A DNA stretch of 8,863 nucleotides from Cytophagales bacterium (GTDB lineage Bacteria > Bacteroidota > Bacteroidia > Cytophagales > 172606-1): the NCBI GenBank assembly GCA_025455595.1, contig JALOMD010000068.1:1-8863 (forward strand). Direction: 5' to 3'. This document shows, one piece after another, positions 1 to 7,000 of the stretch (within the stretch, counting starts at the first letter, position 1; every line of letters starts with the position of its first letter). Made by a program: the position numbers and the translations under genes. The notes under the pieces are model-generated. The model was not told where the DNA came from. It saw only the letters and a program-made list of their open reading frames with translations, and did not search any database.

Positions 1-69
1 ACTGATGGCGTACACCTCAACAACACCGGCAACCAACTCGTAGCCCGCCAAATGCTGACGTTTTTGTGA
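1..69 (+). CDS. C-terminal end of an SGNH/GDSL-family hydrolase (partial, 5' end outside window)
   Basis: The first 22 codons are open from the window edge to a TGA at 67-69 and read TDGVHLNNTGNQLVARQM followed by LTFL. The DGVHLN start of this tail matches block V of SGNH/GDSL hydrolases, where Asp and His (here residues 2 and 5 of the fragment) sit in a D-x-x-H motif and complete the Ser-Asp-His catalytic set. The following N-x-x-G-x-x-x-x-A pattern is also usual there ('grows/ages to the next helix' after DGVHPN). Family members are esterases, lipases or carbohydrate acetylesterases, often secreted. The substrate cannot be told from so short a tail. It is followed by about 400 non-coding bases. 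The call rests on this motif alone. Confidence 0.68.
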   Translation, partial: TDGVHLNNTGNQLVARQMLTFL

Positions 70-124
70 ACTCCTCCGAAAATCCGGTGCGTTTTATAGG
101 TTGTTTAAAATCAGGTTTCACATT

Positions 125-156
125 GGCGTTTTGAGCAAAAAACGGCTAAAACGTCC
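125..156. repeat. Dispersed palindromic repeat, copy A
   Basis: This 32-base unit begins GGCGTTTTGAGC, has an A-rich centre, and ends with the arm GGCTAAAACG. It aligns without gaps to copy B (222-253; I count 26 of 32 identical) and shares both arms with copies C (1218-1249) and D (2409-2465). The arms GCGTTTT and AAAACG(C/T) are inverted, so the unit can fold as an imperfect stem-loop. It lies about 55 bases after the hydrolase stop codon. Its function is unknown; a terminator-like or mobile palindromic element is possible. Confidence 0.65.
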
Positions 157-187
157 GCTTTTGGTCTTGACCGAGCCTGTGCTTCCG

Positions 188-210
188 GTCTTCCCGCCCT
201 GCGGGATGAC
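188..210. other. GC-rich hairpin between repeat copies A and B
   Basis: GTCTTCCCGC at 188-197 is complementary to GCGGGATGAC at 201-210 with one T-T mismatch, leaving a CCT loop. No T-tract follows, so it is not a typical intrinsic terminator. The same TTCCCGCC...TGCGG core recurs inside the enlarged copy D (2422-2437), which suggests the hairpin belongs to the same repeat system. Confidence 0.6.
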
Positions 211-221
211 CTGCGTGTGAA

Positions 222-253
222 GGCGTTTCGAGCAAAAAATGCCTAAAACGCTT
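222..253. repeat. Dispersed palindromic repeat, copy B
   Basis: The left arm is GGCGTTTCGAGCA, the centre is AAAAA, and the right arm is TGCCTAAAACGCTT. The outer GCGTTT/AAACGC and inner GCA/TGC segments pair, with a three-base internal mismatch (CGA opposite CTA, one possible wobble). It has the same 32-base length and register as copies A and C. It lies 65 bases after copy A, in the same orientation. Confidence 0.7.
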
Positions 254-292
254 AGGCCAAACAAAATTTTAGATAACCTCTTATACCAAAGA

Positions 293-327
293 GTCATGAG
301 TCTTGCGTCTTTAGTCTTGAGTAAACA
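293..327. repeat. Degenerate heptamer array 1
   Basis: Four consecutive 7-base units, GTCATGA, GTCTTGC, GTCTTTA and GTCTTGA, run from 293 to 320. A decayed GTAAACA unit follows. Read on the minus strand they are TCAAGAC-like units. The period of exactly seven and the shared GTC start in every unit argue against chance. No reading frame is implied. Confidence 0.6.
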
Positions 328-440
328 TTTGATTGTCATTTGCTTAACCGCATTTGAATACGCAATGCTCATCTTGTTTCAGTATTGAGCAGAAAGTCGC
401 GAAATCGGTATAGGCAAGGAAGCTCGAACCAACCCATACT

Positions 441-475
441 ACCGACCCCTGACGACTGGCCACTGACCACTTAGC
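441..475. repeat. Degenerate heptamer array 2, abutting the next start codon
   Basis: Units ACCGACC, CCTGACG, ACTGGCC and ACTGACC run from 441 to 468, with a more decayed ACTTAGC at 469-475. The approximate consensus is ACTGACC. The array ends at the base before the ATG at 476, so it occupies the place where a ribosome binding site would be. It resembles in style the heptanucleotide STRR repeats known from cyanobacteria, although the unit differs. It contains no Shine-Dalgarno sequence. Confidence 0.6.
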
Positions 476-1207
476 ATGGAAAAAGCCGCCGAGACCACGC
501 CCGGTCGCAAATCTGTTTTCCGCCGTTTGGTTGGTTTCATCAACCCGGAAGATGCCCTGCGCGAACTGGTGCTGATTGTGAGCGGTATCTTGATTGCCTT
601 GGCCATCGGCAACTGGAACGATGCGTACAAACAACAGCAGGCCGAGATTCAAATCCTGAAAGAATTGCGCAGTTCGTTGCGGCAGGACTTGACCGACATT
701 GAGAGCAACGCCAACGTTTGTGCCGAAAGTGCCCGCGCCAAGAAGGTGTTGCTGGCGGCTTTCCGCAAAAAAGAGCCTTACCAAGACAGTTTGCAGCGGC
801 ATTTGAGCAAAACCACCGTCTTCGTGTATTTGGTGACCAACCGTGCCGCTTACGAAACCTTGAAATCCAAAGGACTGGACTTGGTTTCGAACGACTCGCT
901 GCGGATCAGTATCACCACGCTGTACGAATACACTTACAAATCGGTCGAGTTGAGCGAAGACACACAGACCGGTTACTTGCAAGACGAGCTACAAAACTAC
1001 ACGTCCGAACTGTTCAATATATACGACAGCTACGAGTCACCAGAGCAGGTGTACGAACACCTCCGGGCACATCCCCGCTTCCGCACCTTCCTGCTTTACT
1101 CGCGAGCCTACAACCTAAGCAGTGAAAAAAACTACCGTGAACTGGCCCGGCAAGTGCAGCAACTCATCCGGCGCATTGACACCGAACTGACCCGCCTCGA
1201 AAACTGA
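476..1207 (+). CDS. DUF6090-like single-pass membrane protein, function unknown
   Basis: The protein has 243 residues. A basic N-terminus (about 1-25) is followed by FINPEDALRELVLIVSG and ILIALAIGNWND. This segment (about residues 29-49) is the hallmark of DUF6090 proteins, which are widespread in Bacteroidota: an acidic or amphipathic lead-in, one membrane helix, then a conserved N-W-N-(D/E). After it comes a long charged helical part that probably forms coiled coil (about 50-90, and 215-243 near the C-terminus). By the positive-inside rule the short N-terminus should be cytoplasmic and the bulk periplasmic. The ATG at 476 is the only reasonable start, because an in-frame TGA lies at 464-466, within the heptamer array. 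No catalytic motif is visible. The next gene, menE, begins about 100 bases downstream on the same strand, with a repeat copy in between, so cotranscription is uncertain. The family call is from memory of the motif. Confidence 0.78.
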   Translation: MEKAAETTPGRKSVFRRLVGFINPEDALRELVLIVSGILIALAIGNWNDAYKQQQAEIQILKELRSSLRQDLTDIESNANVCAESARAKKVLLAAFRKKEPYQDSLQRHLSKTTVFVYLVTNRAAYETLKSKGLDLVSNDSLRISITTLYEYTYKSVELSEDTQTGYLQDELQNYTSELFNIYDSYESPEQVYEHLRAHPRFRTFLLYSRAYNLSSEKNYRELARQVQQLIRRIDTELTRLEN

Positions 1208-1217
1208 CTTTGCTTAC

Positions 1218-1249
1218 GGTGTTTTGGGCAAATTTTGCCTAAAACGCTT
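1218..1249. repeat. Dispersed palindromic repeat, copy C (most complete stem)
   Basis: The left arm GGTGTTTTGGGCAAA and right arm TTTTGCCTAAAACGCTT give the best-paired copy. From 1219 to 1247 every opposed pair is complementary or G-U wobble when read as RNA. It starts 10 bases after the DUF6090 stop codon, where a terminator would be expected, but only short T-rich sequence follows (a TTTTT run at 1262-1266), so termination here is possible rather than shown. It is the same length as copies A and B. Confidence 0.72.
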
Positions 1250-1304
1250 CCCTCCGTTCACTTTTTGACTTATTCCTCGTTTGTCCATATTCATTCTTTT
1301 GTCC

Positions 1305-2390
1305 GTGACCATTCGCTTTCTTGCTTCCGGCAACACGCTGACGTTCGATCAATTGACAGCAGAGGCGACCGCCGCAACTTTGACAGAATACGAAACCTTG
1401 GCCTGGCGGTTTTGCTACGATTGGCTTTTTGGCTGGGAACAGTTCACACTGAACACCTCCGGCTCCACCGGACCGCCGAAACCCATCGCGCTGACGCGTC
1501 GGCAAATGGCGGCCAGTGCGGCCATGACCGGCCAAGCCTTGGGCCTGCAGCCGGGCGACACGGTGTTGGTGAATCTGAGCGTGCGTTACATTGCCGGAAT
1601 GATGATGTTGGTGCGTGGGTTGGAACTGGGGCTGCACCTGACCGTGGTGGAGCCGACCACCCGTTTGTTGGAATCCTTGCCAATTGGCAGCCGCTTCGAT
1701 TTCCAGTCGTATGTACCCTTGCAAATTGAAGCGATAAGCCAAATGCCCGAAGGACTTGCCTTGCTCAATACGGCCAAGGCCATTTTGGTGGGCGGTGCGC
1801 CAGTATCGCCGGTTTTGGAGGAAAAGTTGCAGGCCGTTGGAGCACCGGTTTACCAAACCTACGGCATGACCGAAACCGTGTCGCACGTGGCACTGCGGCG
1901 GCTCAACGGCTCGCAACGCCACGACTTCTACACCGCTTTGCCCGGCGTGGCCTTCGTCCAAGACGAACGCGGCTGTCTGGTTATCCAAACCCCTCATTTG
2001 CACGATAATCCGTTGGTTACCAACGATGTAGTCGAGCTTTTGTCGGCGCAAAACTTCCGTTGGCTGGGCCGGGCCGACAATGTGATCAATTCGGGAGGCG
2101 TGAAAGTGCAAGCCGAAACGGTGGAAGCGGAGGTGGGCCGCGCGTTGGCAGAAATGGGTTTGGCACGGCGTTTTTTCGTCGCGGGCCTGCCCGATGCCCG
2201 GCTTGGCGAGGCGGTTGCGCTGGTTTTGGAAGGGGAGAAGATTGGCAGTGAGCAGGAGGAAGCATTGCTGCAAAGCTTGAAAAGCCGCCTGCCCCGCTAC
2301 CACGCCCCCGTCCGCGTGGTTTACGTACCCGTGTTCGCCGAAACGCCCACCGCCAAAATCGACAGGAAAAAGACATTGACAGCACGCTGA
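1305..2390 (+). CDS. menE: o-Succinylbenzoate-CoA ligase (MenE), compact Bacteroidota form
   Basis: MenE activates o-succinylbenzoate with ATP and couples it to CoA in menaquinone synthesis, in the cytoplasm. Counting from GTG 1305 (361 residues), the adenylate-forming motifs appear in order: phosphate-binding TSGSTGPPK (51-59), GGAPVS (163-168), YGMTE (186-190), TND and then GRADNVINSGGVKV (254-267), and PTAKIDR near the C-terminus with the candidate catalytic Lys351. YIAGMMMLVRGLELG and the YGMTE-T-x-SHVALRRLNG stretch are typical of Bacteroidota MenE. These proteins lack much of the N-terminal region of the roughly 450-residue E. coli enzyme, so the short length is normal. No in-frame ATG lies near the start. 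GTG 1305 gives the usual beginning (TIRFLASGNTLTFDQL), while TTG 1281 would add eight mainly hydrophobic residues; an in-frame TGA at 1266-1268 limits extension. No other men gene is in view. Confidence 0.88.
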   Translation: MTIRFLASGNTLTFDQLTAEATAATLTEYETLAWRFCYDWLFGWEQFTLNTSGSTGPPKPIALTRRQMAASAAMTGQALGLQPGDTVLVNLSVRYIAGMMMLVRGLELGLHLTVVEPTTRLLESLPIGSRFDFQSYVPLQIEAISQMPEGLALLNTAKAILVGGAPVSPVLEEKLQAVGAPVYQTYGMTETVSHVALRRLNGSQRHDFYTALPGVAFVQDERGCLVIQTPHLHDNPLVTNDVVELLSAQNFRWLGRADNVINSGGVKVQAETVEAEVGRALAEMGLARRFFVAGLPDARLGEAVALVLEGEKIGSEQEEALLQSLKSRLPRYHAPVRVVYVPVFAETPTAKIDRKKTLTAR

Positions 2391-2408
2391 AGGCGGGCGA
2401 AAGGAAGC

Positions 2409-2473
2409 GGCGTTTTAGGCGTTCCCGCCGAATGCGGAATTTGTCAATTTTTGCCCGAAACGCTTTTGTTTTT
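2409..2473 (+). terminator. Repeat copy D with enlarged loop, plus T-tract: probable menE terminator
   Basis: The arms GGCGTTTTAGGC (2409-2420) and GCCCGAAACGCTT (2453-2465) match the palindromic repeat seen at 125, 222 and 1218. They pair over 11 positions with one mismatch and one wobble. The stem is followed by TTTTGTTTTT (2464-2473), which makes a good intrinsic terminator for plus-strand menE. About 25 extra bases (2421-2445), carrying their own small hairpin (CCGC/GCGG), sit between the arms compared with copy C. The T-tract ends on the last base of the stop codon of the convergent regulator gene. On the minus strand no T-tract follows the stem. Confidence 0.6.
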
Positions 2474-3522
2474 CAAACCATCGCCGATTGTTTCACTGCC
2501 GACGATTCGCGGACAATGAGGCGGGTTTCCAGCGTTTTGGTCATCGGCTGAACCGGCTGGTTGTTGTGTTGGGCTTCAATTTGTTCCAGAAGCATCTCGG
2601 CAGACACCACGCCCATTTCATAACCGGGCTGATAGACCGAACTCATCGGCGGCTGCACCACCGAAGCCATTTCCCAGTCGCTGAACCCCACAACGGCTAC
2701 GTCTTCGGGAACCCGTTTGCCGAGCCGTTTCACGGTGTTGAGGGCACCGATGGCCGCCGCATCGGCCACGGCGAAGATGGCATCCGGCGGATTCGGCAAC
2801 CGCATGAGTTGCTCGGTGGCCCGGTTGCCTCCCTCCAGCGAAACGCCTTTGTCGCACTCCATCATGTATTCTTGGCGAACGGGCAAGCCGTGTTTTTGCA
2901 AGGCATCGCAGTAGGCCGCCGTACGCAGCCGATTGGTTGACGAAGCCAGCGGCCCGCGCAGCAAGGCCACCGAACGCCGTCCTTGCGCAATCAAGTGCTC
3001 CACCGCTTGGAAAGCCCCCGCATAGTCGTCCACGATCACTTTGCTAACCGCCAACTCGTCACAAACCTTGTCAAACAAGACAACGGGGACGTTCAACTCG
3101 ACGTATTCGCGCAGATGGTCGAAATTCTCCGTGCCGTCCGAGAGCGAAATCAACAAACCGTCCACGCGGCTGTTGAGCAGCAAAGCTGTTTCGCGTACTT
3201 CCCGCTGGTAAGATTCGTTGGTTTGGAAAAGCATGACGCTGTATTCGGCTCGGTCGGCCACGTCGATAATGCCGCTGATGACCGACGAAAAGAAGTAATG
3301 TACAATTTCCGGCACCACTACCCCAATTACCCGCGACCGGTTGTTGCGCAGGTGCAACGCAATCGGATTGGGCCGGTAGCGAAGTTTTTCCGCCACTTCG
3401 AGCACGGCTTTCTTAGTGGCTGGGCTGATGTCCGGGTAGTCTTTCAACGCCCGCGACACCGTGGCAACGGTAATGCCCAGTTGCTGGGCAATGTCCCTGA
3501 GCGTGGCGGGGCTGTTTTTCAT
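2473..3522 (-). CDS. LacI-family transcriptional regulator
   Basis: This 349-residue protein is full length for the family. The N-terminal helix-turn-helix is LRDIAQQLGITVATVSRALKD (split here as residues 8-28), and the hinge helix is NPIALHLRNNRS (52-63). Leu58 stands where LacI and PurR place the leucine that inserts at the central CpG of the operator. Residues from about 64 form a periplasmic-binding-protein-like effector domain, with typical family stretches RVIGVVVPEI, DGLLISLS, VVLFDKV, NRLRTAAYCDAL, PPDAIFAVADAAAIGAL and DVAVVGFSDWEMA. The ligand is probably a sugar or sugar derivative, inferred from the family and from the divergent susC/susD pair. The gene reads from ATG at 3522 to TGA at 2473, converges on menE, and has a strong palindromic operator candidate 56-81 bases upstream. 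Autoregulation and control of susCD are both plausible. Confidence 0.93.
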   Translation of the reverse strand: MKNSPATLRDIAQQLGITVATVSRALKDYPDISPATKKAVLEVAEKLRYRPNPIALHLRNNRSRVIGVVVPEIVHYFFSSVISGIIDVADRAEYSVMLFQTNESYQREVRETALLLNSRVDGLLISLSDGTENFDHLREYVELNVPVVLFDKVCDELAVSKVIVDDYAGAFQAVEHLIAQGRRSVALLRGPLASSTNRLRTAAYCDALQKHGLPVRQEYMMECDKGVSLEGGNRATEQLMRLPNPPDAIFAVADAAAIGALNTVKRLGKRVPEDVAVVGFSDWEMASVVQPPMSSVYQPGYEMGVVSAEMLLEQIEAQHNNQPVQPMTKTLETRLIVRESSAVKQSAMV

Positions 3523-3552
3523 GCAGTATGGAAAAGATTATTTAAACTGTTT

Positions 3553-3583
3553 CTAAATTAGGGCATTTGGTAAAAAACGAAAA
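3553..3583 (-). promoter_or_regulatory. Possible promoter of the LacI-type regulator gene
   Basis: On the minus strand, TAATTTAG (3560-3553) differs at one fixed position from the Bacteroidota -7 element TAnnTTTG. It lies about 30 bases before the ATG at 3522. Seventeen bases upstream is TTTTCG (3583-3578), a poor match to the -33 TTG but at an allowed spacing. That -33 region lies inside the operator-like palindrome, so a bound repressor would block it. Confidence 0.35.
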
Positions 3584-3603
3584 CGGTTACGTAATCGTTT
3601 TCG
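3578..3603. promoter_or_regulatory. LacI-family operator candidate, 26-bp palindrome
   Basis: The half cgaaaacggttac (3578-3590) is followed directly by its reverse complement with one change, gtaatcgttttcg (3591-3603). Twelve of 13 base pairs are symmetric about a central CpG at 3590/3591. LacI-family operators are even-numbered palindromes with a central CG; PurR sites have an ACGT core, as here. The adjacent regulator carries the hinge leucine that recognises such a centre. The site is 56-81 bases upstream of the regulator ATG and about 260 bases upstream of the proposed susC -33 element, so it is best placed for autoregulation. Action on susC would need looping or another promoter. Confidence 0.72.
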
Positions 3604-3794
3604 GCGAATATACCTTACACGGATGGATTTTGTTCTATTGTTACTTCAAAAAATTACAATTAAAATCGCAACTCCTCGCGAAAAAAGCCCGCTAAAACTA
3701 TAGTTGATAACCGAATCGTCTCCGCTGTTACAGCACAAAAGCAGTGTTAGCAGAAAGTAAAGCGGCAGGCGTACCTGTAGAAAAATTTGTTTTC

Positions 3795-3828
3795 ATGGTT
3801 TAATACAAAAAGTTGGTAAGTAAACCAT
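3795..3828. promoter_or_regulatory. 8-bp inverted repeat upstream of the susC promoter
   Basis: ATGGTTTA (3795-3802) and TAAACCAT (3821-3828) are perfect reverse complements separated by 18 bases. The pair lies 35-68 bases upstream of the proposed -33 element, where activators commonly bind. It differs in sequence from the 26-bp palindrome, so it would be read by a different protein, or it may be chance in AT-rich DNA. Confidence 0.35.
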
Positions 3829-3862
3829 ACGCATAGCAAAAAAATTATAGTTTTTTTTTGTT

Positions 3863-3893
3863 TTGTTAAATATCAATGCTTTTCCCATATTTG
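3863..3893 (+). promoter_or_regulatory. Predicted promoter of susC
   Basis: TTG at 3863-3865, within TTTTG, and CATATTTG at 3886-3893 are 20 bases apart. This fits the Bacteroidota pattern TTG-N17-23-TAnnTTTG, with C for T at the first base of the -7 element. Transcription would begin near 3900 and leave a leader of about 145 bases. A run of nine T (3851-3859) lies just upstream. The match is by eye. Confidence 0.45.
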
Positions 3894-4045
3894 CAAACCA
3901 ATACAACCAATGCGTCTTGCATCGGTTACGACAGCATACGGTACCCACATGGCTCAGCGTGCTTTCTACGCGAAACGAAAATCAATTCCTATCCTTTTCT
4001 TTTATCCATTCAATCACCTTACCTCAATCCCCCTTATTCTTGTCT

Positions 4046-7000
4046 ATGAACACAACAAGTACTCAGAAGTTAGGCAATGCGACCCGATCCAGCGGCTTCT
4101 TCGTTGGTTTAAGGTTGGCGTTGGCCTGTCTCTTCGTATTGTCGCTCAGCGTGGCGGCGTATGCACAAAAGGCCGTGAGCGGCAAGGTGACCGACTCCGG
4201 CGACAACTCTGCACTACCTGGTGTGAGCGTATCGGTGAAAGGCACCACTACTGGTACCGTAACCGGTGCAGACGGTGCTTACCGTCTCAACGTACCAAGC
4301 GATGATGCCACGCTGGTATTCAGTTTCGTGGGCTACGTAAGCCAAGAAGTGGCCGTAGGTGGCCGCAACACCATTGACGTGCGCCTCGCTTCTGACGTAC
4401 AGGCACTGCAAGAGGTTGTAGTGGTTGGTTACGGTGAGCAGAAGAAGAGTGACATCACAGGAGCAGTGGCACAAGTGACATCCAAGGATTTTAACAACGG
4501 TGTCATCAATAACCCGCTACAAGCTGTGCAAGGCCGCGTGGCTGGTTTGGTGATTACTACACCTAACGGTGACCCCAACCAGACAACGCCTGCCATCCGC
4601 TTGCGCGGCACATCGTCGCTGGCCGCCGGTTCGGATCCTTTGATTGTGATTGACGGGGTAATCGGAGCTCCTTTGAACAGCGTGGCCCCGGAAGATATCG
4701 AAAAGTTCGACGTGTTGAAAGATGCCTCCGCCGCCGCCATCTACGGATCACGGGGTGCTAATGGTGTTATCATCATCACCACTAAAAAGGGAAAGGCAGG
4801 CCGTACGACTGTTGATTACAACTCTTATGTGGGATTTGAAAGCGTTGCCAAATTCGCCGATGTGCTCACGCCCGATGAGTTCCGCCAACGGGCACGGGAG
4901 AGAAACATCACCATCCAAGACTTGGGTAACAATACCAACTGGTTCGAGGAAATCACCCGCACGGCTGTAAGCCACAACAACAGTTTATCTATCGGTGGCG
5001 GAACCGACAAGTCCAATTACCGGGCTTCGATTACCTATCTCAACCAACCGGGTGTTACCTTGAACTCAGGTTTTGACCGCCTAAACGCCCGTTTGAACGT
5101 AGGTCAAAAAGCACTTAATGACAAACTGGATGTCCAACTGCTTGTATCAGCCAACACCTCCAATCGCAAGTTCATCCAATACGATGCATTCCGCTCCGCG
5201 TTCCGGGCAAACCCTACCTTGCCGGTTTATAACGAGGACGGAACGTTTTACCAACCCAGCGGCTTTGAAATCGAAAACCCGGTTGCACGCGTAAGCCAGT
5301 TAACGGACAGTCGCCGCGACAATCAATTTTTGCTTAATGGTAAATTATTCTATGAGGTTGTCAATGGGCTTCGCGTTGGTGTAAACGGCTCGTTCAGCAT
5401 GTACACGGAAAACGGAACCCGGTTTACGCCCTCTGCTTACACCGGATTCGGCAACCGTCTTTCCACCGGGGAACGGTATAGTCGCGAAGTACAAGACCGC
5501 TTGGTGGAAGCTACTGTTTCTTACAACAAGACTTTCGGAGGAATGCATCGCGTCGAACTGTTGGCAGGTTACACTTACCAGCAACTGAGCAACGAAGGGG
5601 CATTTGTTAGAAACCGCGACTTTCCCGACGTGTTTGGGGCTGACAACTTGAATGTTGGTGAATTCAACACTGACGGAACTTTCTTAGGTGAAGTAAGGTC
5701 TAACCGCTCCGAAGCCCGCTTGGATGGTTTGCTGGGTCGGGTGAGTTACTACTACGCTGACAAATATTTGATCACTGCAAACTTCCGTCGTGACGGTTCC
5801 TCGCGTTTCGGTGCCAACAACCGCTATGGCTTTTTCCCATCAGTGTCGGTGGGCTGGGTCATTAGCCAAGAGGAGTTCATGAAAGGTGTGTCTTTCATCA
5901 GTAATCTGAAACTCCGCGCGGGTTATGGTGTAACCGGTAACCAAGAAGGGATTGCTGACTACGCACCGCGTCAACTGTATGGTCCTCGTGGTTTCTTCTT
6001 CTCCAATGGAGGTTATCGTAGGGCGTATGATTTCATTCAGAATGCCAACCCGGACTTGCAATGGGAAACTTCTGCAATGACCAACGTTGGCATTGACTTC
6101 GGTTTCCTACAAGGACGTTTGAATGGTTCTATTGAGTTTTATAATAAGGACACTCGCGACTTGCTTTTCAACTATGGTATTGCAATCGGTGCCACCTATG
6201 GCTCGCAAAACCTGACTGCGGTGACCCCCAATATTTTGGCTAACGTAGGCCAAGTGAACAACCGAGGCGTAGAACTGGCTTTTGACTATCTTGTCATTGA
6301 TAAAGGCGATTTCCAATGGCGTACCAACCTGAACTTGGCTCATAACCGCAACCGTGTGGTCAGCTTGAGTAACGATGAGTTCACTTTCCCGGCTGATGGT
6401 ATTCGCTACGGTGGTTTCGGCACTGGGCAAGGTGGTTTGCAACCGCCCGCTTGGCTACAGGAAGGCTATCCCATCGGGCAGTTCCAAGGTGCTCAATTCA
6501 TCGGTTTTGATGATCAAGGCCGTTTTCAATATCGCAATGCTCAAGGACAGATTGTAAACGATGCCTCGCAAGCCCAACTTGTACCCATCGGTGATGCCCA
6601 ACCCCGGCTGACCCTTGGTTGGGGAAACTCAATCATCTTTAAAGCTTTTGACTTGAGTTTCTTCTTCCGTGGTTCGTTAGGTCAAAAAGTGGCTAACGGG
6701 CCAGACATTGTGTTTGGCAACCCCACCCTGTTCCCGAACAACAACGTGTTGCGCAGTGCCTTCACGGATTACCGCCAAATCACGCAGTCGCCTCAGTTCT
6801 CCAGTTTCTATGTACAAGACGCTTCGTTCATACGAATGGATAACTTCAGCTTAGGCTATAAATTGCCTTTCAAAAGCGGCGGTTTGGTGCGTAGTGCCCG
6901 CGTGTACGTATCCGGTCAAAACCTGTTCGTGATCACGCCCTATAATGGCATTGATCCCGAGCTACAGGCCGGTGCTGCCCGTGATGTATACGGCACCATC

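Larger units (their letters stand above)
70..475. other. Gene-free intergenic stretch rich in repeats
   Basis: No convincing gene lies between the hydrolase stop and the DUF6090 ATG. The stretch holds repeat copies A (125-156) and B (222-253), a GC-rich hairpin between them (188-210), and two arrays of degenerate 7-base units (293-327 and 441-475). The rest is AT-rich, with no clear TAnnTTTG promoter element. An 84-codon open frame on the minus strand (118-372) translates straight through the repeats and is not credible as a gene. Confidence 0.7.
3523..4045. other. Divergent intergenic control region between the LacI-type regulator and susC
   Basis: These 523 bases hold no gene. From left to right I see a possible minus-strand promoter (3553-3583), a 26-bp operator-like palindrome (3578-3603), an AT-rich middle with a minor GCTG-TTA-CAGC hairpin (3724-3734), an 8-bp inverted repeat (3795-3828), a run of nine T (3851-3859), a susC promoter (3863-3893) and a leader of about 145 bases before the ATG at 4046. 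Confidence 0.7.

Noticed and set aside
118..372. An 84-codon minus-strand frame in the first intergenic region
   Set aside because: It translates directly through repeat copies A and B, the hairpin and the first heptamer array. The apparent protein is an artefact of the repeats.
344..982. A 212-codon minus-strand frame overlapping the DUF6090 gene
   Set aside because: It is antisense to a frame with a conserved membrane motif, and its translation runs through the heptamer array and shows no domain.
1239..2303. A 354-codon open frame on the minus strand opposite menE
   Set aside because: Its translation is rich in His, Gln, Arg and Gly with no domain, and it lies wholly antisense to a gene with clear MenE motifs. 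It is a shadow of GC-rich codon use.
2983..3561. A 192-codon plus-strand frame antisense to the LacI-type gene
   Set aside because: It shows no family resemblance and its composition is typical of the complement of a real gene. The LacI frame is continuous and full length.
3923..3930. CGGTTACG in the susC leader, matching eight bases of the operator candidate
   Set aside because: The flanks are not palindromic around it, and an eight-base match in a 500-base region against a 26-base site is not far from chance.
3863..4045. An N-terminal extension of SusC by 61 codons, starting at TTG 3863
   Set aside because: The signal peptide begins cleanly at ATG 4046, the added residues resemble no SusC N-terminus, and the TTG coincides with the proposed -33 element.
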